A DNA stretch of 64,000 nt from Chitinophagales bacterium (GTDB lineage Bacteria > Bacteroidota > Bacteroidia > Chitinophagales > Chitinophagaceae): contig JACJXR010000001.1 of assembly GCA_020636505.1 (NCBI GenBank), forward strand, positions 248,001-312,000, written 5' to 3'. The notes beneath the pieces were generated by a model. It was given only the letters and a program-made list of their open reading frames with translations. It ran no database searches and was not told where the DNA came from. Each line of letters begins with the position of its first letter. Position 1 is the first letter of the stretch. The position numbers were made by a program, and so were the translations under genes. Positions 18,285 to 30,800 of this stretch are shown here, piece by piece.

Positions 18285-21200
18285 CTATTTCATTATGTCG
18301 AAGCCTTTGCTGATCGTTCCGCCGTCTGTCTTCGCACGGATCAGGTAGTGACCGTTCGCATAGCTGCTTACGTTGATCTCATGAGCCACTTGACCTTTGT
18401 CCGCTTGGCCTTTGTAGATAACGGCACCTACACTGTTCAGTATCTCCACTTCCTCTAGTACCGCTCCTGTAACTGATATGGTTACACGATCCTTAGCAGG
18501 GTTAGGATATACACTCACTTGGTCTTCCGTAGCCACTTGCTCTACGCTCAACGGCCAGCCCAACTGTACGGTATCGCTACCACATGCGTTGAACATCACC
18601 AACTTCACGAACAGGTCGCCATCGATGACTTTGGTTACGCTCTGCTTGGTGCTTGTGGTACCGTCGCTGAACAACCAAAGATATCCTTGTGCGCCTATCG
18701 GGCCACTCGGGCTGAAGTAGTAAGTGTTGCCGTTCTTAACATAGGAGATACCGTTAGCCTTAGGCAATAGGTCGATGTGTACACTGATAGTATCTACATC
18801 CTGACAGTTTGGTCCGCCGTCTACGGCTACCCAGTAGTCACCTGCTTGCTTAACGTCTATCGTACGAGTGGTAGCACCTGTGCTCCATAGGTACTTGGCT
18901 CCAGGGAAGCCGGCATCCAATTTCGCATAAACACCTTTCACTTCACAGTAGCTGGTATCGTTACCCAAGTTCACATTAAGAGGGCCGCTCTTAATCACAC
19001 TTGAGGTACTGCTGCTTGAACAGCCGATGTTGGTTACAACTACGGTATAGTTACCCGGTTGGTTAACCTGGTAAGTGTTGTTCGTTGCTCCAGGGATGTT
19101 GTTACCGTTCAACTGCCATTGGTATTTAACGTTGGCTGCATTACCTGCATCCAAGGTCAAGCCGTTACCCACACAGTAGGTCAATGGTCCGTTAGCACTT
19201 ACCAAGGCGTTCGGTGCAGCTATCGTGCTCACGGTAACAGGTACCGCTTCCACTTGCTGGCTGCCGTATGTGATAACAACACTGTAGTCACCCGGTTGGC
19301 CTGCTACATAGCTCAAACCTTTTGCACCCGGTATGTCAACACCGTTGCGCTTCCACTGGTAGCTTGTACCGTTCTGCGGTTCAGCGTTCAACTGTACATT
19401 GTTACCTGTACAGATCACGATGCTACCCTGCGGTATAACAAAGGCGGACAACGCACTGCCTTCTTCCAAACCTGTATAGGCGCCGAAGTGATGTAGGCTC
19501 AAGTTGTTGGTCAACACGTTGGTACCTGTGTTAACAGTACTCATCGGACTGTTGTACACCATCCACTGATAATTGCTGTTGTATTTGAAGCCCAGACGGA
19601 GATCGCTTTCTGTAGCGATGTCGCCCAGCCAGATATCCATATAGTCAACCTCAACGTCGAACTTGTAGGTTGTACCTGTTCCTTGTTGTTGTACATCCGT
19701 ATAGAAGTACATGCTTCCCTTAGGTGAAACTTGTGCTGCAACACCCGGGCCTTTACGTCCGCTGTACTGACGTACCGCCAATGGCGCGGTCAATGGGAAC
19801 TCGTTGTCCCAAGTAACTTTTGCAACTTCCAACTCACCGAAGGTGAATACTTGAGTACCACCTGCAACAGGGGTAGCAGGAGTTGCTGTAGCCAACGGCG
19901 GTATCACCTCAGGCTCGAATTCGAAAGCTCCGATATCAGGCACACCCGCCGCACGGGTATCAACCCTTGCATTACCGTCAGCATCAAAACATCACCTGCA
20001 ATATGCATCCAGGCCGTTCAATGACCAGCTTGCAGGATCGTTCTTGTCAGGACGTAGGTTCGTCGCACTGATGAAGCCCGCTCATAGCTCAACGAATGAT
20101 CGTTGTCGCCTGATACCGCCTTGTGCGCTGAAGCTATTCTTCACACTACCATTGTAATAACCGAAAGATACGGTAGCATACATGTTGTTATAATCGAACT
20201 CGTTGTTGCTCGCAGAGTTGTAGTAGTACACAGCACCACCGCCACCTGTGTTGGCAAACACGTTGTTCATAAAGCGGTTGTTGTTATAAGTACTACAGAA
20301 TAGTACAAATATGTAGCATAACCGCTTGCGTAAGTATTCTGAAGTTACAGCTGTTGTGCATCACATCGGTATGTCGCATATGAACACATCAAACCGTAGT
20401 ATGCTGTGCTACCGGAATGGTAGCCACTGTATTGTTGGTCAACTTGGCACGATTGGAAGAAGTACCTGCATATAGTATATCAAGTACCGTAACCGTTTGG
20501 TGTACAATTTCGTTGCCGCTGATCTCAGGGCTTTGGTATGGATAGTAACAATACAAGCTATAGTAAGCAGACGAACCGCTGGTTATCTTGTTGTTTGTAA
20601 ACTTCAACCCGTTAGTACGATAGATGTAGAAGCCCATGTAATAATGGTCAGTCTTAGTATTGTTGTCATCACAAGACCATCAATGTAAGTAGTACTTGTG
20701 TACACCCATACACCATAGTAACCACCCTTGATGTTGTTGTCCTTGATCACCAAGTTCTTACCTGTAAAGTTGGTCTGAGAGCCATAAGCATAAATACAAG
20801 AGTTATAGCTCGTAGTTGTTGCATTGGTACATTCAGGTTACAACCTACGATAGAATCGTTATCAGCCGCACCGTATAGAGATACACTGACCATAAGATGC
20901 CGCAGTACTGATCGTCAGGTTCTTGAACGTGATATTGTCTGCATCGTTCATACGGATAACATCCATATCCGAACTGGTTGTATTGTGCGTGATCGTTACA
21001 CTGTCGCATTGCCATTCTCTGAACGGAATGTGATGCGGCCGTGTAGGTGTTGCACACAGGATTGTTCAATATCAACTTACCGTTGTAGCTGCCCGGACGA
21101 ATGTCGAATACCACATCACCGCAAGTACCGTAAGTGTTCAATGCGTCAACGCGTCAACCGGTGTTGCGAAGTCAGGATTAGTACCACCTACAGTATAGGT

Positions 21201-24200
21201 GCCTGATAGAGATGCACGATAATCGATATTTATCGTATCATCACCAGGTATCGGATCCACATTACCGTTAGGTTCGTATGTCCATGCCTTGATGTTTTGA
21301 GCGGCATTAGCGAGGTAACGCTACCCAATGTGATGATCACCTCATTACCTGAAGGGCTACCGTTGATATCTATCACAGAGTTGTGGTTGATCGTACCCTT
21401 AGGCACACCGTTCAACTCCATGCTATCTTAACATTGTTGATCTTATTGTTACCGTTGTTCTTAACGCGGATCTTAACCGTAAGTACCGGACAGAACGGAG
21501 GCGTAGGCTCAACGATGGCATCTGCACTTGCGTTGTCTTTAACATCTATACCTGTAACCAATGAATTCACATCATCTACACCCGGAGTATTGATGAAATT
21601 GCGTGTTGTATTTGAACCGCTAACCATTGGGCTGTAACCCACCCATGCATTGGCACCTACTTTCTCAGCCAAGCGCAATGCACTTTCTGATGCGATAGAA
21701 CCTATCCAAGGGTCTTTGTAATACATATCCAATTCGTAATCCAATGAAGTACCTGTACCACCGATGGCTCCGTAGTAGAACATCTGAGTCGGGTTGATGG
21801 CCAATATGCCCGGAGGATTGGTTCCTGTGTACTGCTTGTACGTCATACCTGTAGGTACGCTGCTGCCCCATTTGATAACAGCTGCAGTATCTTCTCCGAA
21901 TGTGAACACCTGAGTGGTGCTCGGTGCAGGAGCGGCAGGGCTAGCAGCACAATCCGTGGTGTAGATGAAGGAACAAATTCGTATGCACCATATCAGGAAC
22001 ACCTTGCAATGTAGTCATCGTAGAGCATTGCCGTTGATATCTTTATCGTTACCCGCTATCTGAACACCGCGGCCGTTCAAGGACCAACTGTTCGCATTTG
22101 CAGGGTTCGGAGTCAAATCACCTGTACTCACATTTGTGAAGCCGGATCGTATTTCAACGAGTTCATATTATTGCCCAAGGCAGCACGCATGGATGTAATG
22201 GTGTATACTGCTGGCGGTATAACCGAAGTACAATAAAGTACCGGTACCGAAGAAGTTGTTGTAGTCGAAGTTCTGATAAGCGTTAGGCTCTCCGAAGTAT
22301 GCGGGATAACCACCGCCTGATTGATAGAATACGTTGTTCTGCATCCTGCACCACCGTAGCTGCCATACTCATACAAGTACAACCGTAACCTGTACCCGAA
22401 CCTACAACCGCAAATGAGTTGTTGTAAATATCGGCAGCACCGTTACTTGTGTATTGGTAACCACCATAATATGCTATGTGCGTACCGTTTGATTTTGCAT
22501 AGAATGCATTGTTCGACATTTGCAATCCTTGTGCATAGAAATGATATATACCGTATGCTGTTCCGGAACGTGCTTATTGCTGTTATTTTGTTGTTCTTCA
22601 ATATCCACGGACCGGTACTGCTTGAATAACCGTAAGCATAAGCACCATAAGCAGTTGATGTACCACTTTGAGCATATAGATTATTACCAATCATCTCAGC
22701 CTTCAGTTGTAGTAAGCTATATAGTTCACACATGTTGCAGAACTGGTACCGATAACCTTTATGTCATTGTCGTATTTTGTTGTACCACTGTTGTTCAAAC
22801 CGTAATACCCAACATAGTTGTAAGAGGTACCTGTTGTGGTGTTTATTTCTATATCATTACCTGATACTTCCAAATTATTTTGTTGGTAGTAACCTGCGTA
22901 GATATACTTGGTACCACTTGTACCCTTATTCAACAGTTGTTGTTAAAATTTTGGCATTGTTACAATATTGATATGCAACAGACAGATATTGGGTACCTTA
23001 GTACCATCTATGGTAATGTCGTTACCCGAGATAATAGGGTTAAGCGCATATGCATAGTTACCATAGAAATATTTTGTACCTGCACCTTTGATCAATACCG
23101 TATTGTCCTTCCATTCGTTATTGTCGCAATACTGATAGTTCAGTAGTAGTAGTTGGTGCTACCGTTGTTTACTGTAACCTTGTTGTTATTGAACTCACCA
23201 TTGTCACTGTAAGCATATTGGTTGTACCAATACAAAGTGCTGGTGCTGGTTATATCGAATGTGTTGTTGTTGGTTTCGTGGTTGATGTTGTAGGCATAGC
23301 CTGTATATATATATACAGTGCTACCTGTGGTTTTCATCGTAACCTTGTTGTTGTTGAACTGAGGTTTTGGTTGTAGAATAGTGTCCATACAAGTACATGG
23401 TACTTGTACCACTAACATGATATCGTTGTTGTTTATATAAACATCTTTCCATAGCTGGTACTGCTGTTGTAATTGTACAACGGATAAACGCTACCACTGG
23501 TAGTAGTAAAGTTTATCTTGTTACCACTGAATGAATAATAGTTACTATAGTAAGTAGCCATAAATAGAACTTCTTGTAGTTGCAGTAAACTCGTTGTTAT
23601 CTATTTTACCACGGTTGGTTGATGTACCATCACAATAGTAGAAATAGAAAGGATATGTGGTAGATGTGTTTGTTGGTCTATTTACATCAATTTTGTTACC
23701 ACTGATATCGAAGCACCATCTTGATATTGAAGATAGAAACCATAGAAGGTACCTGAAGTGGTACGAGTCATAACGTTATCCGTTATCTTCATATCCAAGG
23801 TATAGTAAGAACGTATACCATAGTAACCCGGATTGGTAAAAGTGTTGCCTGATATCTCGTTGTATTTACTCAAGCTGGATGCAGAGCTGGAAGAACCATA
23901 CCAATAAACGCCATATCCACCATAAGTAATGGTGTTATTCTTAATGACGTTATAGTTGATATTGGAACCACCTGTTGCATAGATGATAGCCATATTGGTA
24001 CTGCTAGATGTGGTATTATAACCTGTCATCACACAGTTCTCAACAATGTTGTTCTGAGCAGCTCCTTGGAAATTCAATATAGTGCTGTAGCTACTACTAC
24101 TGTTTTCTCCAATGATAGATTTCTAACTCTGACATACTTTGCATTGTTGAAGTAGAAAATATAGTTCGGCGAAGAGCTTGTACTACTGTTTTTGATTTTC

Positions 24201-24506
24201 GTAGTGGCAGCGTTGCCGTTCTCCGCTTCGAACGTGATGGTGTTGGTTGCACTGGCACCTGAAACAGAAATAATGCTACCTGCAGAGGTACTGGTACTGG
24301 TCCATGTACCGACGGATCTTGAACGTAACGGGCGAAACACCACGGCTGTTCAAATCACTGATAGCCGCCGATAAGGAGCTATAGTTAGGAGACGTACCGT
24401 AAACGGTATACGTACCGTTCAGCGGTTGTGCATTAACAGACACACCTGCAACCAACAGTATAAACACGGGCAGCAGAAGCGTCATCATTTTGTTGAAATG
24501 CTTCAT
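18285..24506 (-). pseudogene. Array gene C: broken paralogue of B and D with many 1-2-base deletions
   Basis: The start (24506, signal peptide MKHFNKMMTLLLPVFILLVA, the same as D) and the stop correspond exactly to gene D. The last 552 codons (18285-19943) are intact and end in the T9SS sorting domain. From about 19985 to 24335 the frame is lost over and over. Compared with D and B, bases are missing at, for example, 19985 (one C of CC), 20007, 20011, 20080 (one G of GG), about 20295, about 20339, about 20422 and about 24312 (two G of GGG). The span is 6222 nt against 6282 in D. I found only deletions, no insertion and no substitution stop in the places I aligned. This fits uncorrected sequencing error better than ordinary gene decay, so the real gene may be whole. 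Modules are as in B and D. Confidence 0.8.
18801..19690 (-). repeat. 890-bp tract identical to 25324-26213 (gene D)
   Basis: Compared line by line, this stretch of C and the one 6523 bp further on in D show no difference, while the sequence on both sides differs at several percent. It codes for the end of the second beta module and the Ig-like and following domains. The sharp edges suggest gene conversion or selection of this tract after duplication. Confidence 0.8.
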
Positions 24507-24521
24507 AATAACAATATTTAG

Positions 24522-24531
24522 ACGTTTACCT
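24522..24531 (-). promoter_or_regulatory. Conserved leader box AGGTAAACGT upstream of array gene C
   Basis: The decamer lies 15 nt before the start codon. About 30 nt around it, to the start codon, are identical to the leader of gene D, so the leader belongs to the duplicated unit. Confidence 0.45.
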
Positions 24532-24749
24532 ATAAATTTCAATTTACTCTTTTATTACAAAATGTTAATTATTGCTTCTTAATAACCTTTTATAAGTAGA
24601 GTAAATATGGCGATGTGTATTAACGGTAATTTAAATTCATTATTAAAATGAAATTAAAATTTAAATACTATTAACGTTTCGAGTATTATATAATTGATAA
24701 TCAATGTAGATACATCATAGAAAGAAGTGCTTGAAATTATCAATAAAAA

Positions 24750-24772
24750 GGCGGGCTACAGTGTAGCCCGCC
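24750..24772 (-). terminator. Rho-independent terminator of array gene D
   Basis: GGCGGGCTACA paired with TGTAGCCCGCC, then a short T run on the minus strand, 36 nt after the stop of D. It is the same hairpin as at 18228-18250 with one loop base changed. Confidence 0.85.
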
Positions 24773-24807
24773 TTCGGTATGATTTAGGTCGTTAATCTCA
24801 GACCTTT

Positions 24808-27800
24808 CTATTTCATTATGTCGAAGCCTTTGCTGATCGTGCCGCCGTCTGTCTTCGCACGGATCAGGTAGTGACCGTTCGCATAGCTGCTTACGTTGAT
24901 CTCATGAGCCACTTGACCTTTGTCCGCTTGGCCTTTGTAGATAACGGCACCTACACTGTTGAGTATCTCCACTTCCTCCAATACAGCACCTGTAACCGAG
25001 ATGGTTACGCGGTCCTTCGCAGGGTTAGGATATACACTCACTTGGTCTTCTGTAGCCACTTGCTCTACGCTCAACGGCCAGCCCAACTGTACCGTATCGC
25101 TACCACATGCGTTGAACATCACCAACTTCACGAACAGATCGCCGTCGATCACTTTAGTAACGCTCTGCTTAGTACTTGTGGTACCGTCGCTGAACAACCA
25201 AAGATATCCTTGTGCGCCTATTGGGCCGCTCGGGCTGAAGTAGTAAGTGTTGCCATTCTTAACATAGGAGATACCGTTAGCCTTAGGCAATAGGTCGATG
25301 TGTACACTGATGGTATCAACATCTTGACAGTTTGGTCCGCCGTCTACGGCTACCCAGTAGTCACCTGCTTGCTTAACGTCTATCGTACGAGTGGTAGCAC
25401 CTGTGCTCCATAGGTACTTGGCTCCAGGGAAGCCGGCATCCAATTTCGCATAAACACCTTTCACTTCACAGTAGCTGGTATCGTTACCCAAGTTCACATT
25501 AAGAGGGCCGCTCTTAATCACACTTGAGGTACTGCTGCTTGAACAGCCGATGTTGGTTACAACTACGGTATAGTTACCCGGTTGGTTAACCTGGTAAGTG
25601 TTGTTCGTTGCTCCAGGGATGTTGTTACCGTTCAACTGCCATTGGTATTTAACGTTGGCTGCATTACCTGCATCCAAGGTCAAGCCGTTACCCACACAGT
25701 AGGTCAATGGTCCGTTAGCACTTACCAAGGCGTTCGGTGCAGCTATCGTGCTCACGGTAACAGGTACCGCTTCCACTTGCTGGCTGCCGTATGTGATAAC
25801 AACACTGTAGTCACCCGGTTGGCCTGCTACATAGCTCAAACCTTTTGCACCCGGTATGTCAACACCGTTGCGCTTCCACTGGTAGCTTGTACCGTTCTGC
25901 GGTTCAGCGTTCAACTGTACATTGTTACCTGTACAGATCACGATGCTACCCTGCGGTATAACAAAGGCGGACAACGCACTGCCTTCTTCCAAACCTGTAT
26001 AGGCGCCGAAGTGATGTAGGCTCAAGTTGTTGGTCAACACGTTGGTACCTGTGTTAACAGTACTCATCGGACTGTTGTACACCATCCACTGATAATTGCT
26101 GTTGTATTTGAAGCCCAGACGGAGATCGCTTTCTGTAGCGATGTCGCCCAGCCAGATATCCATATAGTCAACCTCAACGTCGAACTTGTAGGTTGTACCT
26201 GTTCCTTGTTGTTGAATGTCAGTATAGAAGTACATACTTCCCTTAGGTGATACTTGTGATGCAACACCCGGGCCTTTACGACCACTGTATTGACGTACCG
26301 CCAACGGTGCTGTCAACGGGAACTCGTTGTCCCAAGTAACTTTTGCAACTTCCAACTCACCGAAAGTGAACACTTGAGTACCACCTGCAACAGGGGTAGC
26401 AGGAGTCGCTGTGGCCAACGGTGGCATAACTTCAGGCTCGAATTCGTAAGCTCCGATATCAGGCACACCTGCTGCACGGGTATCAACCCTTGCATTACCG
26501 TCAGCATCCAAAACGTTACCTGCGATGTGCAATCCACGGCCGTTCAAAGACCAGCTTGCAGGATCGTTCTTGTCAGGACGAAGGTTGGTAGCACTGATGA
26601 AGCCCGGCTCATAGCTCAATGAATGTTTGTTGTCGCCTGATGCATTCCTGAAATCAGTGAATGACTTCCTAGTCGTACCGCTATGTATCGCGAAGTTGGA
26701 TCCTGTTCCGTAGAAGTTGTTGTAATCGGAATAGAAGTTGGCAGTAGAATTGTAGAAGTACAATACATAACCGCCTCCTGTGTTCGCTACCACGTTGTTG
26801 TAGTACCAGTTGTAATTATAACTGCTGCTGTTGTGGTAGAAATAACCCGCATAACAGCTCGAATAAGAATTCGTAACGTTCACACTGTTGTTGATCACCT
26901 CGGTATATCTTGAGTAGTAGTTACGCATACCTGCATAAACATTGCCACCCGGTATAGATGATACAGAGTTGTTCGAGATAATCGCGTGCTTCGAAGAAGT
27001 ACCTTCAGCATAGTTCACATATAAACCATAACCGTACCTGTGTACTATCTTGTTGCCGCTTATGTTTGGACTTTGGTATGGATAGTAGATGTATGTCGGA
27101 TAGTATGTTGTACTAAGTCCTTCTATATCATTGTTCGTGAATTGAAGGCCGTATGTACGATATATATAGAATGCCATATAGTAAGCATTCCTATGCTTGT
27201 TATTATCTATCACTAAGCCAGGAGTATATGTGCTGCTGTTGTACACCCATACACTGTAATAACCACCGTTGATGTTGTTGTCTTTGATCACCAAGTTCTT
27301 ACCATTGAAATTGGTTTGTGAACCATAGGCGAAGATCGCGGAGTTGTAGCTCGTGGTGGTTGCGTTCGATGCATTCAGTGTACATCCTACGATAGAATCG
27401 TCGTCTGTCTTACCGTACAACGAGATACACTGTCCATAAGAAGCTGCCGTACTGATCGTCAGGTTCTTGAACGTGATATTGTCTGCATCGTTCATACGGA
27501 TAACATCCATATCCGAACTGGTTGTATTGTGCGTGATCGTTACACTGCTCGCGTTGCCGTTCTCTGAACGGAATGTGATGCGACCCGGTGTAGGTGTTGC
27601 ACTTACAGGATTGTTCAATATCAACTTACCGTTGTAACTGCCCGGACGAATGTCGAATACCACATCGCCGCAAGTACCGTATGTGTTCAATGCCGTAACC
27701 GCATCCACAGGTGTAGCGAAGTCAGGACTCGTACCACCTACGGTATAAGTACCTGATAGAGATGCACGATAATCGATATCTATCGTGTCATCACCCGGTA

Positions 27801-30800
27801 CAGGGTCAGCATTACCATTTGGCTCGTAAGTCCACGCTTTGATCTTCCTAGCTGCATTACCGAAGGTAACGCTACCCAAAGTGATGGTTACTTCGTTGCC
27901 TGAAGGGCTACCGTTGATATCTATCACAGAGTTGTGGTTGATCGTACCCTTAGGCACACCATCCAATTCCCATGCTATCTTAACATTGTTGATCTTGTTG
28001 TTACCGTTGTTCTTAACTAGTATTTTAACTGTATAAGTACCCGGACAGAACGGTGGTATAGGCTCAATGATGGCATCTACACTCGCGTTGTCCTTAACAT
28101 CAATACCTGTAACCAATGAATTCACATCATCTACACCAGGAGTATGGATGAAGTTGCGAGAAACATTTGAATTACTTACTGCAGGACTATATCCAGACCA
28201 TGCATTGGTACCTACTTTCTCAGCCAAGCGCAATGCGCTCTCTGATGCGATAGAACCTATCCAAGGATCTTTATAATACATATCCAATTCGTAATCCAAT
28301 GAAGTACCCGTACCACCGATGGCTCCGTAGTAGAACATCTGAGTCGGGTTGATGGCCAATATGCCCGGAGGATTGGTTCCTGTGTACTGCTTGTACGTCA
28401 TACCTGTAGGCACTGTACTTCCCCACTTGATGACAGCCGCCGTATCCTCTCCGAAAGTGAACACCTGTGTGGTGCTCGCTGCAGGAGCAGCAGGGCTCGC
28501 AGCACAATCAGGAGGTGTAGAACTAGGTACGAATTCAAAAGCACCTATATCAGGCACACCTTGCAATGTAGTAAGAGCTCGGGCATTACCATTGATATCT
28601 TTATCGTTGCCCGCTATCTGAACACCGCGGCCGTTCAAGGACCAACTGTTCGGGTTCGCAGGGTTCGGTGTCAAGTCGCCCGTACTAGGACTAGTAAAGC
28701 CCGGATCGTATTTCAAGGAGTTTTTATTATTGTTCAAAGCAGCGCGCATGGAAGCTATGGTACCGTAAGACTGTCCGGTATAGCCGAAGTACAATAGAGT
28801 ACCGGTACCGAAGAAGTTGTTGTAATCGAAGTTCTGATAAGCGTTAGGCTCTCCGAAGTATGCCGGATAACCACCACCTGATTGGTAGAATGCGTTGTTT
28901 TGCATTCGAGTAACACCGTAACTACCATACTCATACAAGTAACAACCATATCCTGAACCCGAACCAACAACACCGAATGTGTTGTTGTAAACTTTGGCAC
29001 CACCATATGTGGTATACTGATAACCACCATAGTAGGCTACGTGTGTGCCGTTGGACTTGGCATAGAATACGTTATTAGACATATCCAAACCTTGCGCGTA
29101 GAAATTGTAGAAGCCATATACCGTTCCGGAACCGTTACTGATGGCAACTAACTTGTTATTCTTCACTATCCAAGGACCTGTACCTCCCGAATATGCATAA
29201 GCATATGCGCCATATACCGTAGAACCACCGTTCTCACAACGGATATCGTTACCTACAACCTCTGCTTTACGAGCATAGTAGGCGAAGTAGTTATAAACAG
29301 GTGTTGAGCTTGTATTCTTATATCTGATCTTGTTATTATAAAACTTAGTGAAGCCGTTATTGTTTACTCCATAGTAACCAATGTAAGAGTATATGTAACC
29401 GCTGGTACCATCTATTGCAAAGTCATTGCCCGAAACTTCAAGGTCGTTTAACGGATAGTAACCTGCATATAGGTTCTTGGAACCACTGGTACCGTTCATA
29501 TCCACCTTGTTGTTCAATATCTTGGCATTGGTAGGATAGTTGTATACAAGGTATACATACTGTGTACTGCTACCACCGTTGATAGTAATGTTGTTGCCCG
29601 AAACAACGGGGTTAACCGGGTATGAGTAGAAGTTGTAGAAATACTTGGTACCATTACCGTTAATAGTAATGTCGTTGTTTTTCACCTCACTGTTATCGCT
29701 ATAGTTGTAGAACCAACGATAGTAGTTGGTGCTACCGTTGTTCACAGTAACCTTATTACCGTTGAACTGTGCGTAATCACAATAGTTATAGTTATTGTAC
29801 CAATAGATAGTGCTGGTACTGTTTATTGTAAACTCGTTATTATTTGTCTGTGAGTTGTTGTTGTAAGAGTAACCGGTGTAGATGTACATCGTACTATTAT
29901 TCTTCAGATCAACCTTGTTGTTATTAAACTGAGAATAATAGCTGTAGTTGTAATGACTATACAAATACACAGTACTTGTACCATGACCCTTAATTTCATT
30001 ATTGTTTATGTATACATCTTTCCCATAGCTCGTGCTACTATTATAGTTATATAACGGGTAACAAGAACCACTGGTTGTTACGTAATTAATCTTGTTATTG
30101 TTGAAAGAGTAATAGTTACTATAGTATATATAGCTATAAATCGAACCTCTTGTAGTTGCCGTGAACTCGTTGTTTTCGATTTTACCACGGTTGGTTGAAC
30201 TACCGTCACAATAATAGAAGTAGAATGGGTACGTGGTTGACGAACTTGTAGTTCTGGTAACAGTTATTTTGTTACCTGTAACTTCCATAGCACCATCTTG
30301 ATAGTAAAGATAAAGGCCATAGAATGTACCTGAGGTGGTTCTTGTAATAGTATTATTCTTGATCTTCATATCAAGAGTGTAATACGACCTGATAGCATAG
30401 TAGCCCGGGTTTGTATATGTATTACCCGAAATCTCGTTGTATTTACTCAAGCTGGAGGATGAAGACGAAGAACCATACCAATAAATACCGTAACCACCCG
30501 AAATGTTGTTGTTTCTGATGATGTTGTAGTTGATATTGGAACCGCCCGATGCGTAAATAACAGCACCATTGGTACTGCTCGAAGTTGTATTTGGAACCGT
30601 CATGATACAGTTCTCAATAATATTGTACTGTGCAGCACCCGAGAAACGCAATACGTTACCATAAGAAGCGCTAGCTCTGCGCAGTGTCAGATTTCTAACC
30701 CTGATGTACTTCGCATTGTTGAAGTAGAAAATGAAGTTAGACGTGCTACTCGTACTTGAGTTCGTATTGTAGATGGTAGTCGTTGCCGCGTTACCATTCT

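Noticed and set aside
18285..24506. Programmed frameshifting or a family of small genes in gene C
   Set aside because: Each fragment aligns end to end with D or B in order, lost bases are at ordinary sites without slippery signals, and there are far too many.
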